Below, in pieces: positions 1 through 8,592 of a stretch of 11,584 bases of DNA. Under the pieces are notes generated by a model, which did no database searches, had not been told where the DNA came from, and worked only from the letters and a program-made list of their open reading frames with translations. This stretch comes from Desulfotignum sp. (GTDB taxonomy: Bacteria > Desulfobacterota > Desulfobacteria > Desulfobacterales > Desulfobacteraceae): assembly GCA_011390695.1 (NCBI GenBank), contig JAABRW010000292.1, positions 1-11,584 on the forward strand. The letters are read 5' to 3'. Position numbers and translations under genes: made by a program. Within the stretch, counting starts at the first letter, position 1, and the number at the start of each line of letters is the position of its first letter.

Positions 1-29
1 ATACTCATCTTTCACACTTTACGGGTTGG

Positions 30-54
30 CCGGGGGTCGCGGGACCTTTCCCGG
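30..54. other. Nested inverted repeat beyond the catabolic operon
   Basis: CCGGG (30-34) pairs with CCCGG (50-54), and inside it GGTC (35-38) pairs with GACC (43-46) around a 4-base loop, with TTT bulged on one side. It lies about 30 bases past the stop of the minus-strand BKACE gene, so it could be a transcript-end hairpin. No T-run follows on the minus strand, so it is not a typical intrinsic terminator. Confidence 0.3.
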
Positions 55-88
55 TATCGGATCCCGGTGTCGGATCCCGGTATCAGAA
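50..88. repeat. Three tandem copies of a 13-bp repeat
   Basis: Three head-to-tail 13-base units are visible: CCCGGTATCGGAT (50-62), CCCGGTGTCGGAT (63-75) and CCCGGTATCAGAA (76-88). The second differs from the first at one base and the third diverges at its 3' end. The last copy overlaps the BKACE stop codon (83-85, TGA on the minus strand). The array is too short and lacks spacers to be CRISPR; it looks like a local slippage repeat or part of a 3' untranslated structure. Confidence 0.75.
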
Positions 89-1015
89 ACTTACCTTGTC
101 AAGTCCCTTGAGTCCCAGAATTTCCCTGGTTTCATCCGAGGTGGCAGGGGTAAGGCTCATCTCTTTTGCCACATTCTTGATCATGTTCACCTGGTCGGCG
201 GATGCCTTGGCCATGACGCCTTTTCCCGCATATACCGAATCTTCGAGTCCCACCCGCACATTCTGGGCACCCATGGCCATGGCGGTTGTGGTGATGGGGA
301 TCTGGAACCTGCCGCCGGCTGCCACGGACCAGGTGAAATTTTCCTGCCCCAGCACCTCTTTGGCTTCATCATGAATCAGCACCAGGTGTTTGACGGACGG
401 TGTCATCCACCCCACCATGGGTCCGAACACAAACTGCAGGTGCACCGGCAGTTTCACCAGGTTTTCCTCCATGAGCCATTTCACATAGGAGACATGGCCC
501 AGTTCATAGATCTCGAATTCCGGTTTGGTATCAATTTCCAGAAAGGTTTTGGCATAGATCAGGTCATCATTGAAGGTGGGCCGGAAGGTGACGTTCTTGC
601 ACAGTTCCAGGTAGTCTTTTTCCCAGTCATACTTGAACTCCTTGAACCGGCTGGCGATCTGGAAAATCCCGAAGTTAAAGGGTGCCGGATCGAAAGAGCA
701 CATCTCCGGCTGCAGTTTTTTAATGGGAATCAGTTTTTCTTCTGTTGTCTGGTTCATGCCGCCGCCGGTGGTGGGCAGCAGCACCATGTTGCATCTGGCC
801 TTGATCTTGGAATGCACCTCAAGGAACAGGTCCGGATCCGACACCGGCAGACCGTTCTCCGGGTTGCGCACATGAATATGGGCAATGGCAGCCCCTGCCT
901 CCCATGCCTTGACCGCATCTTCCACGATCTCATCCGGGGTGATGGGCAGATAATCACTCATGGTGGGGATGTGGACCGAGCCGGTGATGGCTGCTGTAAT
1001 AATAATCTTATCCAT
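83..1015 (-). CDS. Beta-keto acid cleavage enzyme (BKACE, DUF849, Kce-like)
   Basis: The protein (310 aa) belongs to the DUF849/BKACE family, Zn enzymes that react a beta-keto acid with acetyl-CoA to give acetoacetate and a new acyl-CoA; the type member is Kce of lysine fermentation. The start is the ATG at 1015, with AGGAG eight to twelve bases upstream; an in-frame ATG at 1057 lacks a ribosome site. Visible motifs are the Zn pair H46-I-H48 in AHIHVR, the PTTGGG loop (81-86), and R254-x3-E258-D259 in RVGLED, matching the catalytic Arg, Zn-ligand Glu and Asp known in Kce. The position I align with Kce Glu14 is Val14, so an amino-bearing substrate like that of Kce looks unlikely. It is last in a four-gene minus-strand cluster, 55 bp after the AsnC gene. 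My inference is a beta-keto aryl acid (for example benzoylacetate) as substrate. Family is sure; substrate is not. Confidence 0.9.
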   Translation of the reverse strand: MDKIIITAAITGSVHIPTMSDYLPITPDEIVEDAVKAWEAGAAIAHIHVRNPENGLPVSDPDLFLEVHSKIKARCNMVLLPTTGGGMNQTTEEKLIPIKKLQPEMCSFDPAPFNFGIFQIASRFKEFKYDWEKDYLELCKNVTFRPTFNDDLIYAKTFLEIDTKPEFEIYELGHVSYVKWLMEENLVKLPVHLQFVFGPMVGWMTPSVKHLVLIHDEAKEVLGQENFTWSVAAGGRFQIPITTTAMAMGAQNVRVGLEDSVYAGKGVMAKASADQVNMIKNVAKEMSLTPATSDETREILGLKGLDKVSF

Positions 1016-1022
1016 ATTTTTT

Positions 1023-1027
1023 CTCCT
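1023..1027 (-). promoter_or_regulatory. Ribosome binding site that fixes the BKACE start
   Basis: AGGAG on the minus strand, seven bases from the ATG at 1015. It decides against the in-frame ATG at 1057, which is preceded only by GC-rich sequence without a Shine-Dalgarno match. Confidence 0.8.
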
Positions 1028-1070
1028 GTATATTGGGGTTGTGGATTTTAATACCATGGGCCGGGGCGGG

Positions 1071-1553
1071 CTACACCCTGTATTCCTCTTCCAGGTCCAG
1101 CAAAAACATCCGTTTTTCCTTTACATTGTCAATGATAAAAGAGGATTTTATGACCTGGATGCCTTCTATCTGTGTCAGTTTCTTGTTCATGAACTCCCCG
1201 TAGGTCTTGATGTCCCTGGCCGCCACCTTGAGAATGAAATCATTGGCCCCGGCAATCTGATAGCACTCAACCACCTCATCCAGGGCCATGAATTTTTCTT
1301 TTATCATGGCCACGGAAGACAGGTTGCTCAGGTTCAGGCTGATATTCACCATGGCCATGATGGAAAACCCGATTTTTTCCGGGTTCACCACTGCCGTAAA
1401 ATGGGTGATCACCCCTGCATGCTCCAGGCGTTTGACCCGTTCCAGGGTGGCAGGGGCGGATATACCCACAATTTTCGACAATTTTGAATTGGTTATCTTT
1501 CCATTTTCCTGCAGGGTATTCAAGATTTTTTTATCGATTCTGTCCAAAACCAT
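1071..1553 (-). CDS. Lrp/AsnC family transcriptional regulator
   Basis: A 160-aa protein of the feast/famine family. Residues 1-60 form the AsnC-type winged helix-turn-helix (opening LDRIDKKILNTLQENGKIT, then the recognition region around SAPATLERVKRLEHAG). Residues about 65-150 form the RAM ligand-binding domain (AMVNISL, then ECYQIAGANDFILKV). These proteins bind amino acids and assemble as dimers to octamers on DNA. The ATG at 1553 follows AGGAG (1562-1566). The gene lies 18 bp after the aminotransferase and 55 bp before BKACE, so it is co-transcribed with the enzymes. That position makes a local, autoregulated sensor of the pathway's amino acid the natural guess; neither target nor effector can be read from the sequence. 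Confidence 0.92.
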   Translation of the reverse strand: MVLDRIDKKILNTLQENGKITNSKLSKIVGISAPATLERVKRLEHAGVITHFTAVVNPEKIGFSIMAMVNISLNLSNLSSVAMIKEKFMALDEVVECYQIAGANDFILKVAARDIKTYGEFMNKKLTQIEGIQVIKSSFIIDNVKEKRMFLLDLEEEYRV

Positions 1554-1571
1554 ATTGCTTTCTCCTGTAAT

Positions 1572-2909
1572 TTATAAAAGCAAATGGCTGTATTTTTCTC
1601 GGATCAACGGCAGCAGTTCCTTGAATGTGTCATCAATTTTCTCCAGGAACATATCTATTTCATCATCGGTAATAACCGTGGACAGAATAAACAGGCCCCT
1701 GGGTATGTTGAATATTTTTTTGTTGAGCAAAGACAGGTGCATGAGGGTGTGCAGTTCCTCTTCTGATGCCAGCACATGCTCGGCCCGTATGGTGGGCTGG
1801 TTGACAAAATGCACATTCACCAGGGATCCGATCTGGTTGGACTGGATATTCAGGCCGTTGTCGGCAATACGTGCCAGCAGTCCTTTCTGCAGCCGGTCTC
1901 CTGTGGCATTGATGGCGGCCACCGCCTTTGCGTCAAACTTGGACAGGGCGGCAAATCCGGCCTGCATCACGGTTTCATACCCGTTAAAGGTGCCGGAATG
2001 ATACAACGGCCTGTCTGTATTTTCATGGCAGTAAATGTTCATGAACTCGGCCTTGCCGCCCAGCACCCCTATGGGCAGTCCCCCGCCCACCACCTTGCCC
2101 ACGGTGGTGAGATCCGGTGTCACCCCGTACAGATGCTGACACCCCCCGGTGTCCACCCGGAAGGAGAAGATTTCGTCAAAAATCAACAGCACACTGTTGG
2201 CAGTTGTTATATCCCGGGCTTTTTGCACAAATCCCGGTTCCGGCAGCACCACACCGCCTGCCCCTAAAAACGGTTCCATGATGACAGCGGCAAGATCTGC
2301 AGCATGCCGGGTCACCATCTTTTCCAGGGCGTCCGGATCATTGAAAGGCACCTCCAGCATATCTTCTGTCATGCCGCCGGGAATGCCTGCGGTGATGACA
2401 TTTTTCTTGGTGGAGGCAGCCACACAGTCATGTGTGCCGTGGAACCCGCCGGCCATTTTCAGAATCTTGTCTTTTCCGGTTATGGCCCTGGCCGTGCGCA
2501 GGGCAAACATGGTGGCTTCGGTGCCGGAGTTGAGAAACCGCACCTTGTCAAACCCCGGCACCCGGTCGCACAGCAGTTTTGCCAGATGGTACTGGCCGTC
2601 GGTGGGGGTGGAATACTGGGATCCTCTGGCAATGCCCGCCTGGACCGCTGCCACCACATCCGGATCCCCGTGGCCGTGCACCAGGGCACCATAGGCATTG
2701 GTGACATCCAGAAGCTCATGACCTTCATGGGTGTACACATGGGCACCCTTGCCGTAATCAATATGGATGGGCCAGGGCTTGAAATAGCTCAGGCTTCTGG
2801 TGGCCCCTCCGGGAATATACTTGACCAGGCGCTGGTGACGCTCCCGGGAAGCAGGATAATTTTCCCGGTATTCATCAACTATTGCGGCTGCAACAGGATG
2901 CACTGACAT
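1572..2909 (-). CDS. Class III (GSA-like) PLP aminotransferase, probable beta-amino acid transaminase
   Basis: A fold-type I PLP enzyme (445 aa) of the glutamate-1-semialdehyde aminomutase-like branch. Visible landmarks are the PGGATR motif (33-38), SGTEA (128-132, phosphate binding), GGFHGTHD (154-161), FDE with D245 (pyridine nitrogen contact), and the Schiff-base lysine K272 in TTVGKVVGGGLPIG. The same branch contains the beta-phenylalanine aminotransferases, where an Arg in the N-terminal PGG-x-TR segment binds the substrate carboxylate; R38 would be that residue. True HemL is possible from homology alone, but the operon has no tetrapyrrole genes and pairs it with an aminomutase and a beta-keto acid cleavage enzyme, so conversion of a beta-amino acid to a beta-keto acid fits better. 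The ATG at 2909 follows a GGGGGAG site. It starts 74 bp after the MIO gene stop. Family certain; substrate inferred. Confidence 0.88.
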   Translation of the reverse strand: MSVHPVAAAIVDEYRENYPASRERHQRLVKYIPGGATRSLSYFKPWPIHIDYGKGAHVYTHEGHELLDVTNAYGALVHGHGDPDVVAAVQAGIARGSQYSTPTDGQYHLAKLLCDRVPGFDKVRFLNSGTEATMFALRTARAITGKDKILKMAGGFHGTHDCVAASTKKNVITAGIPGGMTEDMLEVPFNDPDALEKMVTRHAADLAAVIMEPFLGAGGVVLPEPGFVQKARDITTANSVLLIFDEIFSFRVDTGGCQHLYGVTPDLTTVGKVVGGGLPIGVLGGKAEFMNIYCHENTDRPLYHSGTFNGYETVMQAGFAALSKFDAKAVAAINATGDRLQKGLLARIADNGLNIQSNQIGSLVNVHFVNQPTIRAEHVLASEEELHTLMHLSLLNKKIFNIPRGLFILSTVITDDEIDMFLEKIDDTFKELLPLIREKYSHLLL

Positions 2910-2957
2910 AATCTCCCCCTAATCCTGATATTTTCATTATTATATGAAAGTGTTAAG

Positions 2958-2977
2958 TTTTAAGCTAACAGCTAAAA
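2958..2977. other. Intercistronic AGCT stem-loop
   Basis: TTTT, AGCT, a three-base loop, AGCT and AAAA fold into an 8-bp stem with one bulged A. It lies between the aminomutase stop and the aminotransferase start. No T-run follows on the minus strand, so it is more likely an mRNA processing or stability element than a terminator. It may also be just an AGCT-rich degenerate repeat. Confidence 0.4.
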
Positions 2978-2983
2978 GCCAGC

Positions 2984-4606
2984 TTACTCTTTTTTATGAA
3001 CAATGAGCAGTTCCCCCAGGGCATCTTCCACTTTTTTCACAAACTCGCCGGATTCGATCCTGGCTTTGAGCTCTTCCATATCATCGATGTACACCTTGTC
3101 CTTGTCCATGTAGCCCAGGGTTTCACGCACCGCTTCATACATGATTTTGCCGGCCGGACCCAGTTTGTCGGTGCCCCGCAGGTCAGCTGCCTGGGCTGCG
3201 CACAGCAGCTCAAAGGAAAGGATATGGTTGGTGTTTTCCACAATTTTCCTGGCTTTTCTGCCGGCGATGAGGCCGAAGCTGACAATGTCCTGAAAATCTG
3301 CTGTGGAGGTGATGGACTGGATGGAGGCGGGGACTGCCAGGGTCCGGTTTTCCGCCACAAGGGAGGTGGTCATGAACTGGCCGCCCATCAGGCCCATGCG
3401 GACCCCGGTATCTTCTTTGCACAGAAACGGGGGCAGCCCGGTGCTGTTGGACGGATCCAAAAACCGGTCGATGCGCCGGTCCGACACCACCCCGATATTG
3501 ACCATGGAGATCCCTAAGCAGTCCATGGCAAAGGAGATGGGCTGGCCATGGAAATGGCCGTTGTGGATAAAGGTGTCGAATTCAGTGAAAATCAAAGGAT
3601 TGTCATTGCTGGAGTTAAGCTCCCGGAGCAGCACTTCATGGGCATTGTTCACCGCTTCTTTGGTGGGTCCCACAAACTGGGGGGTGCACCTGATGGAGTA
3701 GGCGTCTTCCACAGGAATGTCAGCCACGGAAATACCTTCATGTTTTTTGAGCACCGCCTGGAGCGTTAAAGACAATTCCTGCTCATCAATGGCCATGTCA
3801 GACCCGGTGAGCAGTTTGGTCAGGTTCATGGCAGTGGCATACTGGCCGGGGTGGTATTTTTGCTCATGAACCCGCACATCAAAGGGGTTGATCCTGCCCA
3901 TAAGGGTTTCAATGGCAAAGGCTGCAATGATATCGGAATTTTTCAAGGTGTTGGTGGCTTCTGTGATAACGGTGCAGGCCAGGCCCACCATGGCGGAGGT
4001 GCCGTTGATAAGGGACAGTCCTTCTTTGGCATTCAGGTGCATCAGCTCAACCCCTGCCGCATCCATGGCTTCCTTGCCGGGCATGACCCTGCCTTTGTAT
4101 CTGGCTTTCCACTCGCCGAATCCCACTGCCGCTATACACCCCAATGGCCCCAGGTCCCCGCTGGTGCCAAGGGAGCCTTTTCTGGGAATCAGGGGAAACA
4201 CCTGTTTGTTGATCATATCCAGGTAAATCTTGAGGTTTTTTTCCTTGATGCCGGAATATCCCCGGCACAGGGAATTGGCCCGGGCGATCATGAAAATTCT
4301 CACCAGGGTGTCTTCAAAGGGTTTTCCCACCTGGGTGGTGATACTTCTTACCAGGTTTTTCTGAAAATCATTGTCCCGTTCCTTGGGCAAAAGATGGTCC
4401 ACCAGCCCGCCGCAGCTGGTATTCACCCCGTAAATACAGCGCTCCTCATTGGCCCATTTGTCCACAAGGGCTCGGCATTCCCTGATTTTGGGCCAGTTGT
4501 CTGTTTTTACTTCCACCTGCATGGACAGGTCGTTGCCTGCCTGCATCAGTTCTGCGATGGTCAATGAATAGCCGTCCAGAATCAAACGGTTGTCTGTGAT
4601 TGGCAT
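2984..4606 (-). CDS. MIO-dependent aromatic amino acid 2,3-aminomutase (or ammonia-lyase)
   Basis: A 540-aa member of the HAL/PAL/TAL superfamily, which builds its MIO electrophile from an internal tripeptide. Here the tripeptide is T148-S149-G150 in GSLGTSGDLGPL, not the usual Ala-Ser-Gly; as I recall, Thr-Ser-Gly is also used by the Pantoea phenylalanine aminomutase AdmH. Catalytic Tyr59 sits in IYGVNT; other landmarks are NGTSAM (about 202-207), EDAYSIRCTPQ, ELNSSNDNP, GHFHGQ and STADFQDIVSFG. The ring-selectivity pair following NLVR is S88-I89, not Ser-His (histidine lyase) or His-Leu (classical tyrosine lyase). No hut genes adjoin it. The start ATG at 4606 follows GGGAGGT. It is first in the cluster and precedes a GSA-like transaminase and BKACE, which favours a mutase making a beta-amino acid over a lyase making a cinnamate. 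Phe versus Tyr is not decided. Confidence 0.88.
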   Translation of the reverse strand: MPITDNRLILDGYSLTIAELMQAGNDLSMQVEVKTDNWPKIRECRALVDKWANEERCIYGVNTSCGGLVDHLLPKERDNDFQKNLVRSITTQVGKPFEDTLVRIFMIARANSLCRGYSGIKEKNLKIYLDMINKQVFPLIPRKGSLGTSGDLGPLGCIAAVGFGEWKARYKGRVMPGKEAMDAAGVELMHLNAKEGLSLINGTSAMVGLACTVITEATNTLKNSDIIAAFAIETLMGRINPFDVRVHEQKYHPGQYATAMNLTKLLTGSDMAIDEQELSLTLQAVLKKHEGISVADIPVEDAYSIRCTPQFVGPTKEAVNNAHEVLLRELNSSNDNPLIFTEFDTFIHNGHFHGQPISFAMDCLGISMVNIGVVSDRRIDRFLDPSNSTGLPPFLCKEDTGVRMGLMGGQFMTTSLVAENRTLAVPASIQSITSTADFQDIVSFGLIAGRKARKIVENTNHILSFELLCAAQAADLRGTDKLGPAGKIMYEAVRETLGYMDKDKVYIDDMEELKARIESGEFVKKVEDALGELLIVHKKE

Positions 4607-4727
4607 GGTATACCTCCCTGAAATTATATCATTGGCTGTAATGGTGATGTGCAGGGAAATATCGGCAGGAGTTCAGCAGTGAAAATCGTACCAGGTGGAG
4701 ATCAAATTTCCGGCTTTCCCTGATACA

Positions 4728-4757
4728 AGGCTAACCAGATCCCCATTTCTTTGTCAA
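4728..4757 (-). promoter_or_regulatory. Candidate sigma-70 promoter of the catabolic operon
   Basis: On the minus strand a perfect TTGACA (4757-4752) is followed after 18 bases by TAGCCT (4733-4728), a weak -10 match. It is the best -35 in the 271-bp spacer (4607-4877) upstream of the aminomutase and would give a leader of roughly 115 bases. I saw no convincing AsnC operator or sigma-54 site there. Confidence 0.3.
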
Positions 4758-4779
4758 GAACTATTTTTAATTTTATAAG
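4751..4779 (+). promoter_or_regulatory. Candidate plus-strand promoter inside a minus-strand block
   Basis: TTGTCA (4751-4756), a 17-base spacer, and TATAAG (4774-4779) make a good sigma-70 match on the plus strand. No plus-strand gene follows; a transcript would run antisense into the hydrolase gene. Its -35 overlaps the minus-strand TTGACA of the previous entry. The region is AT-rich, so a chance match is quite possible. Confidence 0.25.
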
Positions 4780-4877
4780 GAGAAATAGATTTTTTTTAGC
4801 ACAATTCCTTCATATAACCGGAATAAAGATTTATTTTCTAAGTTTTTTTGTATTCAAAACCTTATTTTCCCATTGTG

Positions 4878-5483
4878 CTATTCCAGGTAATTTTCCACAA
4901 TTTCGCCAAGGAGCGCAAGGCATCCACCATAAAAATGGTCGCACCCTGGAATAATTTCAAACCGGGGAACAATTTTCCAGCGGTTTATATGGGCCTGCAC
5001 CATATCGGGCGGGGCAATATCATCTTCCTGCCCGGTGAGAATCAGCCCTGTGTGCGGCAGACCGGAAATATCGTCAAAAGACATGAACCCCATCGGCGGA
5101 GACACCATGATATGGTCTGAGATTTCATACCCGCCCGATACCACGGATGCATTGATCCGGGCACCAAAGGAATATCCGGCCAGAAAAAGGGCGGTGATGC
5201 CCTGGTCGGCCAGAAACTGCAGGGCTGCGGCAACATCGGTCTGTTCTCCCTGGCCGTTGTCATACATACCGGTACTGCCGGCGGTTCCCCGGAAATTGAA
5301 CCGCAGGGTGGCAAACCCTTTTTTTGCAAAACTATCGGTCATCTGCATCACCACCGGATTGTCCATATTCCCGCCGTAAAGGGGGTGGGGGTGCGTGATC
5401 ACAACTCCCCGGCCGGCTGTTGCAGTACCCAGCATGCCCTGGAGACGGATGGTCTGATTTTTTATGATAACCGAATTTTCCAT
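4878..5483 (-). CDS. Small alpha/beta hydrolase (COG2945-like)
   Basis: A 201-aa single-domain alpha/beta hydrolase without signal peptide or membrane segment, so cytoplasmic. It shows the ITHPHPLYGGNMDN segment (29-42) and FNFRGTAGSTG (63-72) typical of COG2945-type hydrolases, the nucleophile elbow G-Y-S105-F-G, an acid in GQEDD (154 or 155), and the catalytic His183 in GCDHFYGG. The ATG at 5483 follows a GGGGA site. It begins 86 bp after pyrG on the same strand and may be read through from eno-pyrG. Its substrate is unknown; proteins of this group are annotated as esterases or dienelactone-hydrolase-like. It lies 271 bp upstream of the aminomutase gene, but nothing visible ties it to that pathway. 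Confidence 0.85.
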   Translation of the reverse strand: MENSVIIKNQTIRLQGMLGTATAGRGVVITHPHPLYGGNMDNPVVMQMTDSFAKKGFATLRFNFRGTAGSTGMYDNGQGEQTDVAAALQFLADQGITALFLAGYSFGARINASVVSGGYEISDHIMVSPPMGFMSFDDISGLPHTGLILTGQEDDIAPPDMVQAHINRWKIVPRFEIIPGCDHFYGGCLALLGEIVENYLE

Positions 5484-5569
5484 AGTTTTTTCCCCGAATC
5501 AGTCAAAGTACTGGTGTCTATTGTCCACAGGTGCGGCTTATTGTTTTACCTGCACGCCGGGTGCGGGAT

Positions 5570-7210
5570 CTATTTTTTGGCATTTTTCAGGGAGGCCCGG
5601 ATAAATGCCCGGAACAGGGGATGGGGGTTGCCGGGTTTGGATTTGAATTCCGGATGGAACTGGCATCCCAGAAACCAGGGGTGATCAGCCAGCTCAATGA
5701 TTTCCACCAGTTCATGATCCGGAGATGTGCCGGAAATGATGAGACCCGCTTTCTGCAGGCGTTCCTTATATGCATTGTTGAACTCATACCGGTGGCGGTG
5801 GCGCTCGGAAATATTATCCTTTTTATAGGCATTGTGGGCAAAGGTATCCGGCACCAGGCGGCAGGGATAGGCCCCCAGACGCATGGTGCCGCCTTTGTCC
5901 GATGTTTCATCGCGTTTTTCCACCTGACCGGTCTGTTCATCCACCCATTCCTTCATAAGATAAATCACCGGGAAAGGGGTGTCCTGATCAAACTCTTCTC
6001 CATGGGCATCTTCCATGCCGGCGAGGTTTCTGGCAACCTCTATCACCGCCATGTGCATACCCAGACAGATCCCGAAATAGGGCACCTTGTTTTCCCTGGC
6101 ATATCGGGCAGCCAGGATCTTGCCTTCAATTCCCCTGGAGCCGAATCCCCCCGGCACCAGGATCCCGTCACTGGCAGACAGGATCTCCCCCACATTTTTC
6201 TGGGTAAGGGTTGTGGAATCCACAAACAGGAGATTGACCTTTGCCTCATTGGAAATCCCGCCATGGGTCAGGGCTTCATTCAGGCTTTTGTAACTTTCAG
6301 TCAGATCCACATATTTGCCCACAATGGCAATGGTTACACAGAACCTGGGATTTTTGAGCTTTTCCACCATCTCCCGCCATTCATCCAGGCGCGGGGACCT
6401 GGCCCAGATATTGAGTTTTTTCAATATCTTTGTGCCAAGGCCTTCTTTGTTATACACCAGGGGCACATCATAGATGCAGTCCACATCCTTGGCAGTGAAT
6501 ACAGCATCTGCCTCCACATTGCAGAACAGGGCGATTTTGTCTTTGATATCCTGGGACAAATAGTGTTCGGTCCTGCACAGCAGAATATCCGGCTGGATGC
6601 CGATGCTGCGCAGTTCCTTGACACTGTGCTGGGTGGGCTTTGTCTTTACCTCGCAGGCGGTCTTGATATAGGGGACCAGGGTCAGATGGATATAGATCAC
6701 ATTGGATGCCCCGGCATCTGCCTTGAACTGCCGGATGGCCTCCAGAAAGGGCAAAGATTCAATGTCTCCGATGGTGCCGCCGATCTCCACAATCACCACA
6801 TCCACGTCATGGGACACCAGGCAGATACTCTGCTTGATTTCATCGGTGATGTGGGGAATCACCTGGACCGTGCCGCCCAGGTATTCGCCTTTGCGTTCCT
6901 TGGTGATGACCTGATGGTAGATTTTGCCGGTGGTGAAATTGTTGTTCTTTCCCAGCCTGGCATTGGTGAACCGTTCGTAATGGCCCAGATCCAGATCGGT
7001 TTCCGCGCCGTCGTCGGTGACAAACACCTCACCATGCTGAAAAGGATTCATGGTACCGGGATCCACATTGATATACGGGTCCAGTTTCTGGATGGTAACC
7101 GTCAGCCCCCGGCTTTCCAGAAGCATACCGATGGCGGCGGAGGCAAGCCCCTTGCCCAAAGATGACAGCACCCCGCCGGTCACAAAAATATATTTGGTAT
7201 TTTCAGCCAT
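5570..7210 (-). CDS. pyrG: CTP synthase
   Basis: Full-length CTP synthase (546 aa; the family is about 535-550), which makes CTP from UTP with ATP and glutamine. The N-terminal synthetase domain opens with [16 protein letters not shown] (6-21, P-loop) followed by the [13 protein letters not shown] segment. The C-terminal class I glutamine amidotransferase domain has the oxyanion loop VPGGFGSRG, nucleophile Cys382 in FGICLGMH, and His519/Glu521 in FHPEF. The ATG at 7210 follows a GAGGGA site. It lies 20 bp downstream of eno, so the two form an operon. Confidence 0.98.
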   Translation of the reverse strand: MAENTKYIFVTGGVLSSLGKGLASAAIGMLLESRGLTVTIQKLDPYINVDPGTMNPFQHGEVFVTDDGAETDLDLGHYERFTNARLGKNNNFTTGKIYHQVITKERKGEYLGGTVQVIPHITDEIKQSICLVSHDVDVVIVEIGGTIGDIESLPFLEAIRQFKADAGASNVIYIHLTLVPYIKTACEVKTKPTQHSVKELRSIGIQPDILLCRTEHYLSQDIKDKIALFCNVEADAVFTAKDVDCIYDVPLVYNKEGLGTKILKKLNIWARSPRLDEWREMVEKLKNPRFCVTIAIVGKYVDLTESYKSLNEALTHGGISNEAKVNLLFVDSTTLTQKNVGEILSASDGILVPGGFGSRGIEGKILAARYARENKVPYFGICLGMHMAVIEVARNLAGMEDAHGEEFDQDTPFPVIYLMKEWVDEQTGQVEKRDETSDKGGTMRLGAYPCRLVPDTFAHNAYKKDNISERHRHRYEFNNAYKERLQKAGLIISGTSPDHELVEIIELADHPWFLGCQFHPEFKSKPGNPHPLFRAFIRASLKNAKK

Positions 7211-7230
7211 GAATCCCTCACTTGTTAAAA

Positions 7231-8529
<1,299 letters not shown>

Positions 8530-8563
8530 TTAAACTGCCCTGTGCGTTAATATATACCGCCTT

Positions 8564-8592
8564 TTAATACCAATTCCCCTTTTGACATTCAA
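8564..8592 (-). promoter_or_regulatory. Candidate promoter of eno-pyrG
   Basis: On the minus strand TTGAAT (8592-8587), a 17-base spacer, and TATTAA (8569-8564) form a reasonable sigma-70 promoter. The start point would lie about 55 bases upstream of the enolase ATG. Confidence 0.45.

Noticed and set aside
50..88. CRISPR array
   Set aside because: Units are 13 bases, directly adjacent with no spacers, and only three.
26..1051. Plus-strand open frame opposite the BKACE gene
   Set aside because: The minus-strand gene has family motifs, metal ligands and a ribosome site; this frame has none.
1572..2909. hemL (glutamate-1-semialdehyde aminomutase)
   Set aside because: The family resemblance is real, but no tetrapyrrole gene is adjacent and the gene sits between an aminomutase and a BKACE; a beta-amino acid transaminase explains the context better.
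2984..4606. Histidine ammonia-lyase (hutH) for the MIO gene
   Set aside because: The Ser-His substrate pair is absent (Ser-Ile instead), the MIO triad is Thr-Ser-Gly, and no hut genes are nearby; the neighbours point to beta-amino acid chemistry.
4623..4628. Perfect TATAAT on the minus strand just before the aminomutase gene
   Set aside because: It would start the transcript at or inside the ribosome site and has no good -35 at the right distance.
4798..4879. AGCACAAT/ATTGTGCT inverted repeat around the hydrolase 3' end as a terminator
   Set aside because: The arms are only 8 bases, 66 bases apart, and the following run on the transcribed strand is A, not T.
5531..7165. Long plus-strand open frame (544 codons) opposite pyrG
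   Set aside because: Mirror frame of a fully conserved CTP synthase; no recognisable domain, an effect of codon bias.
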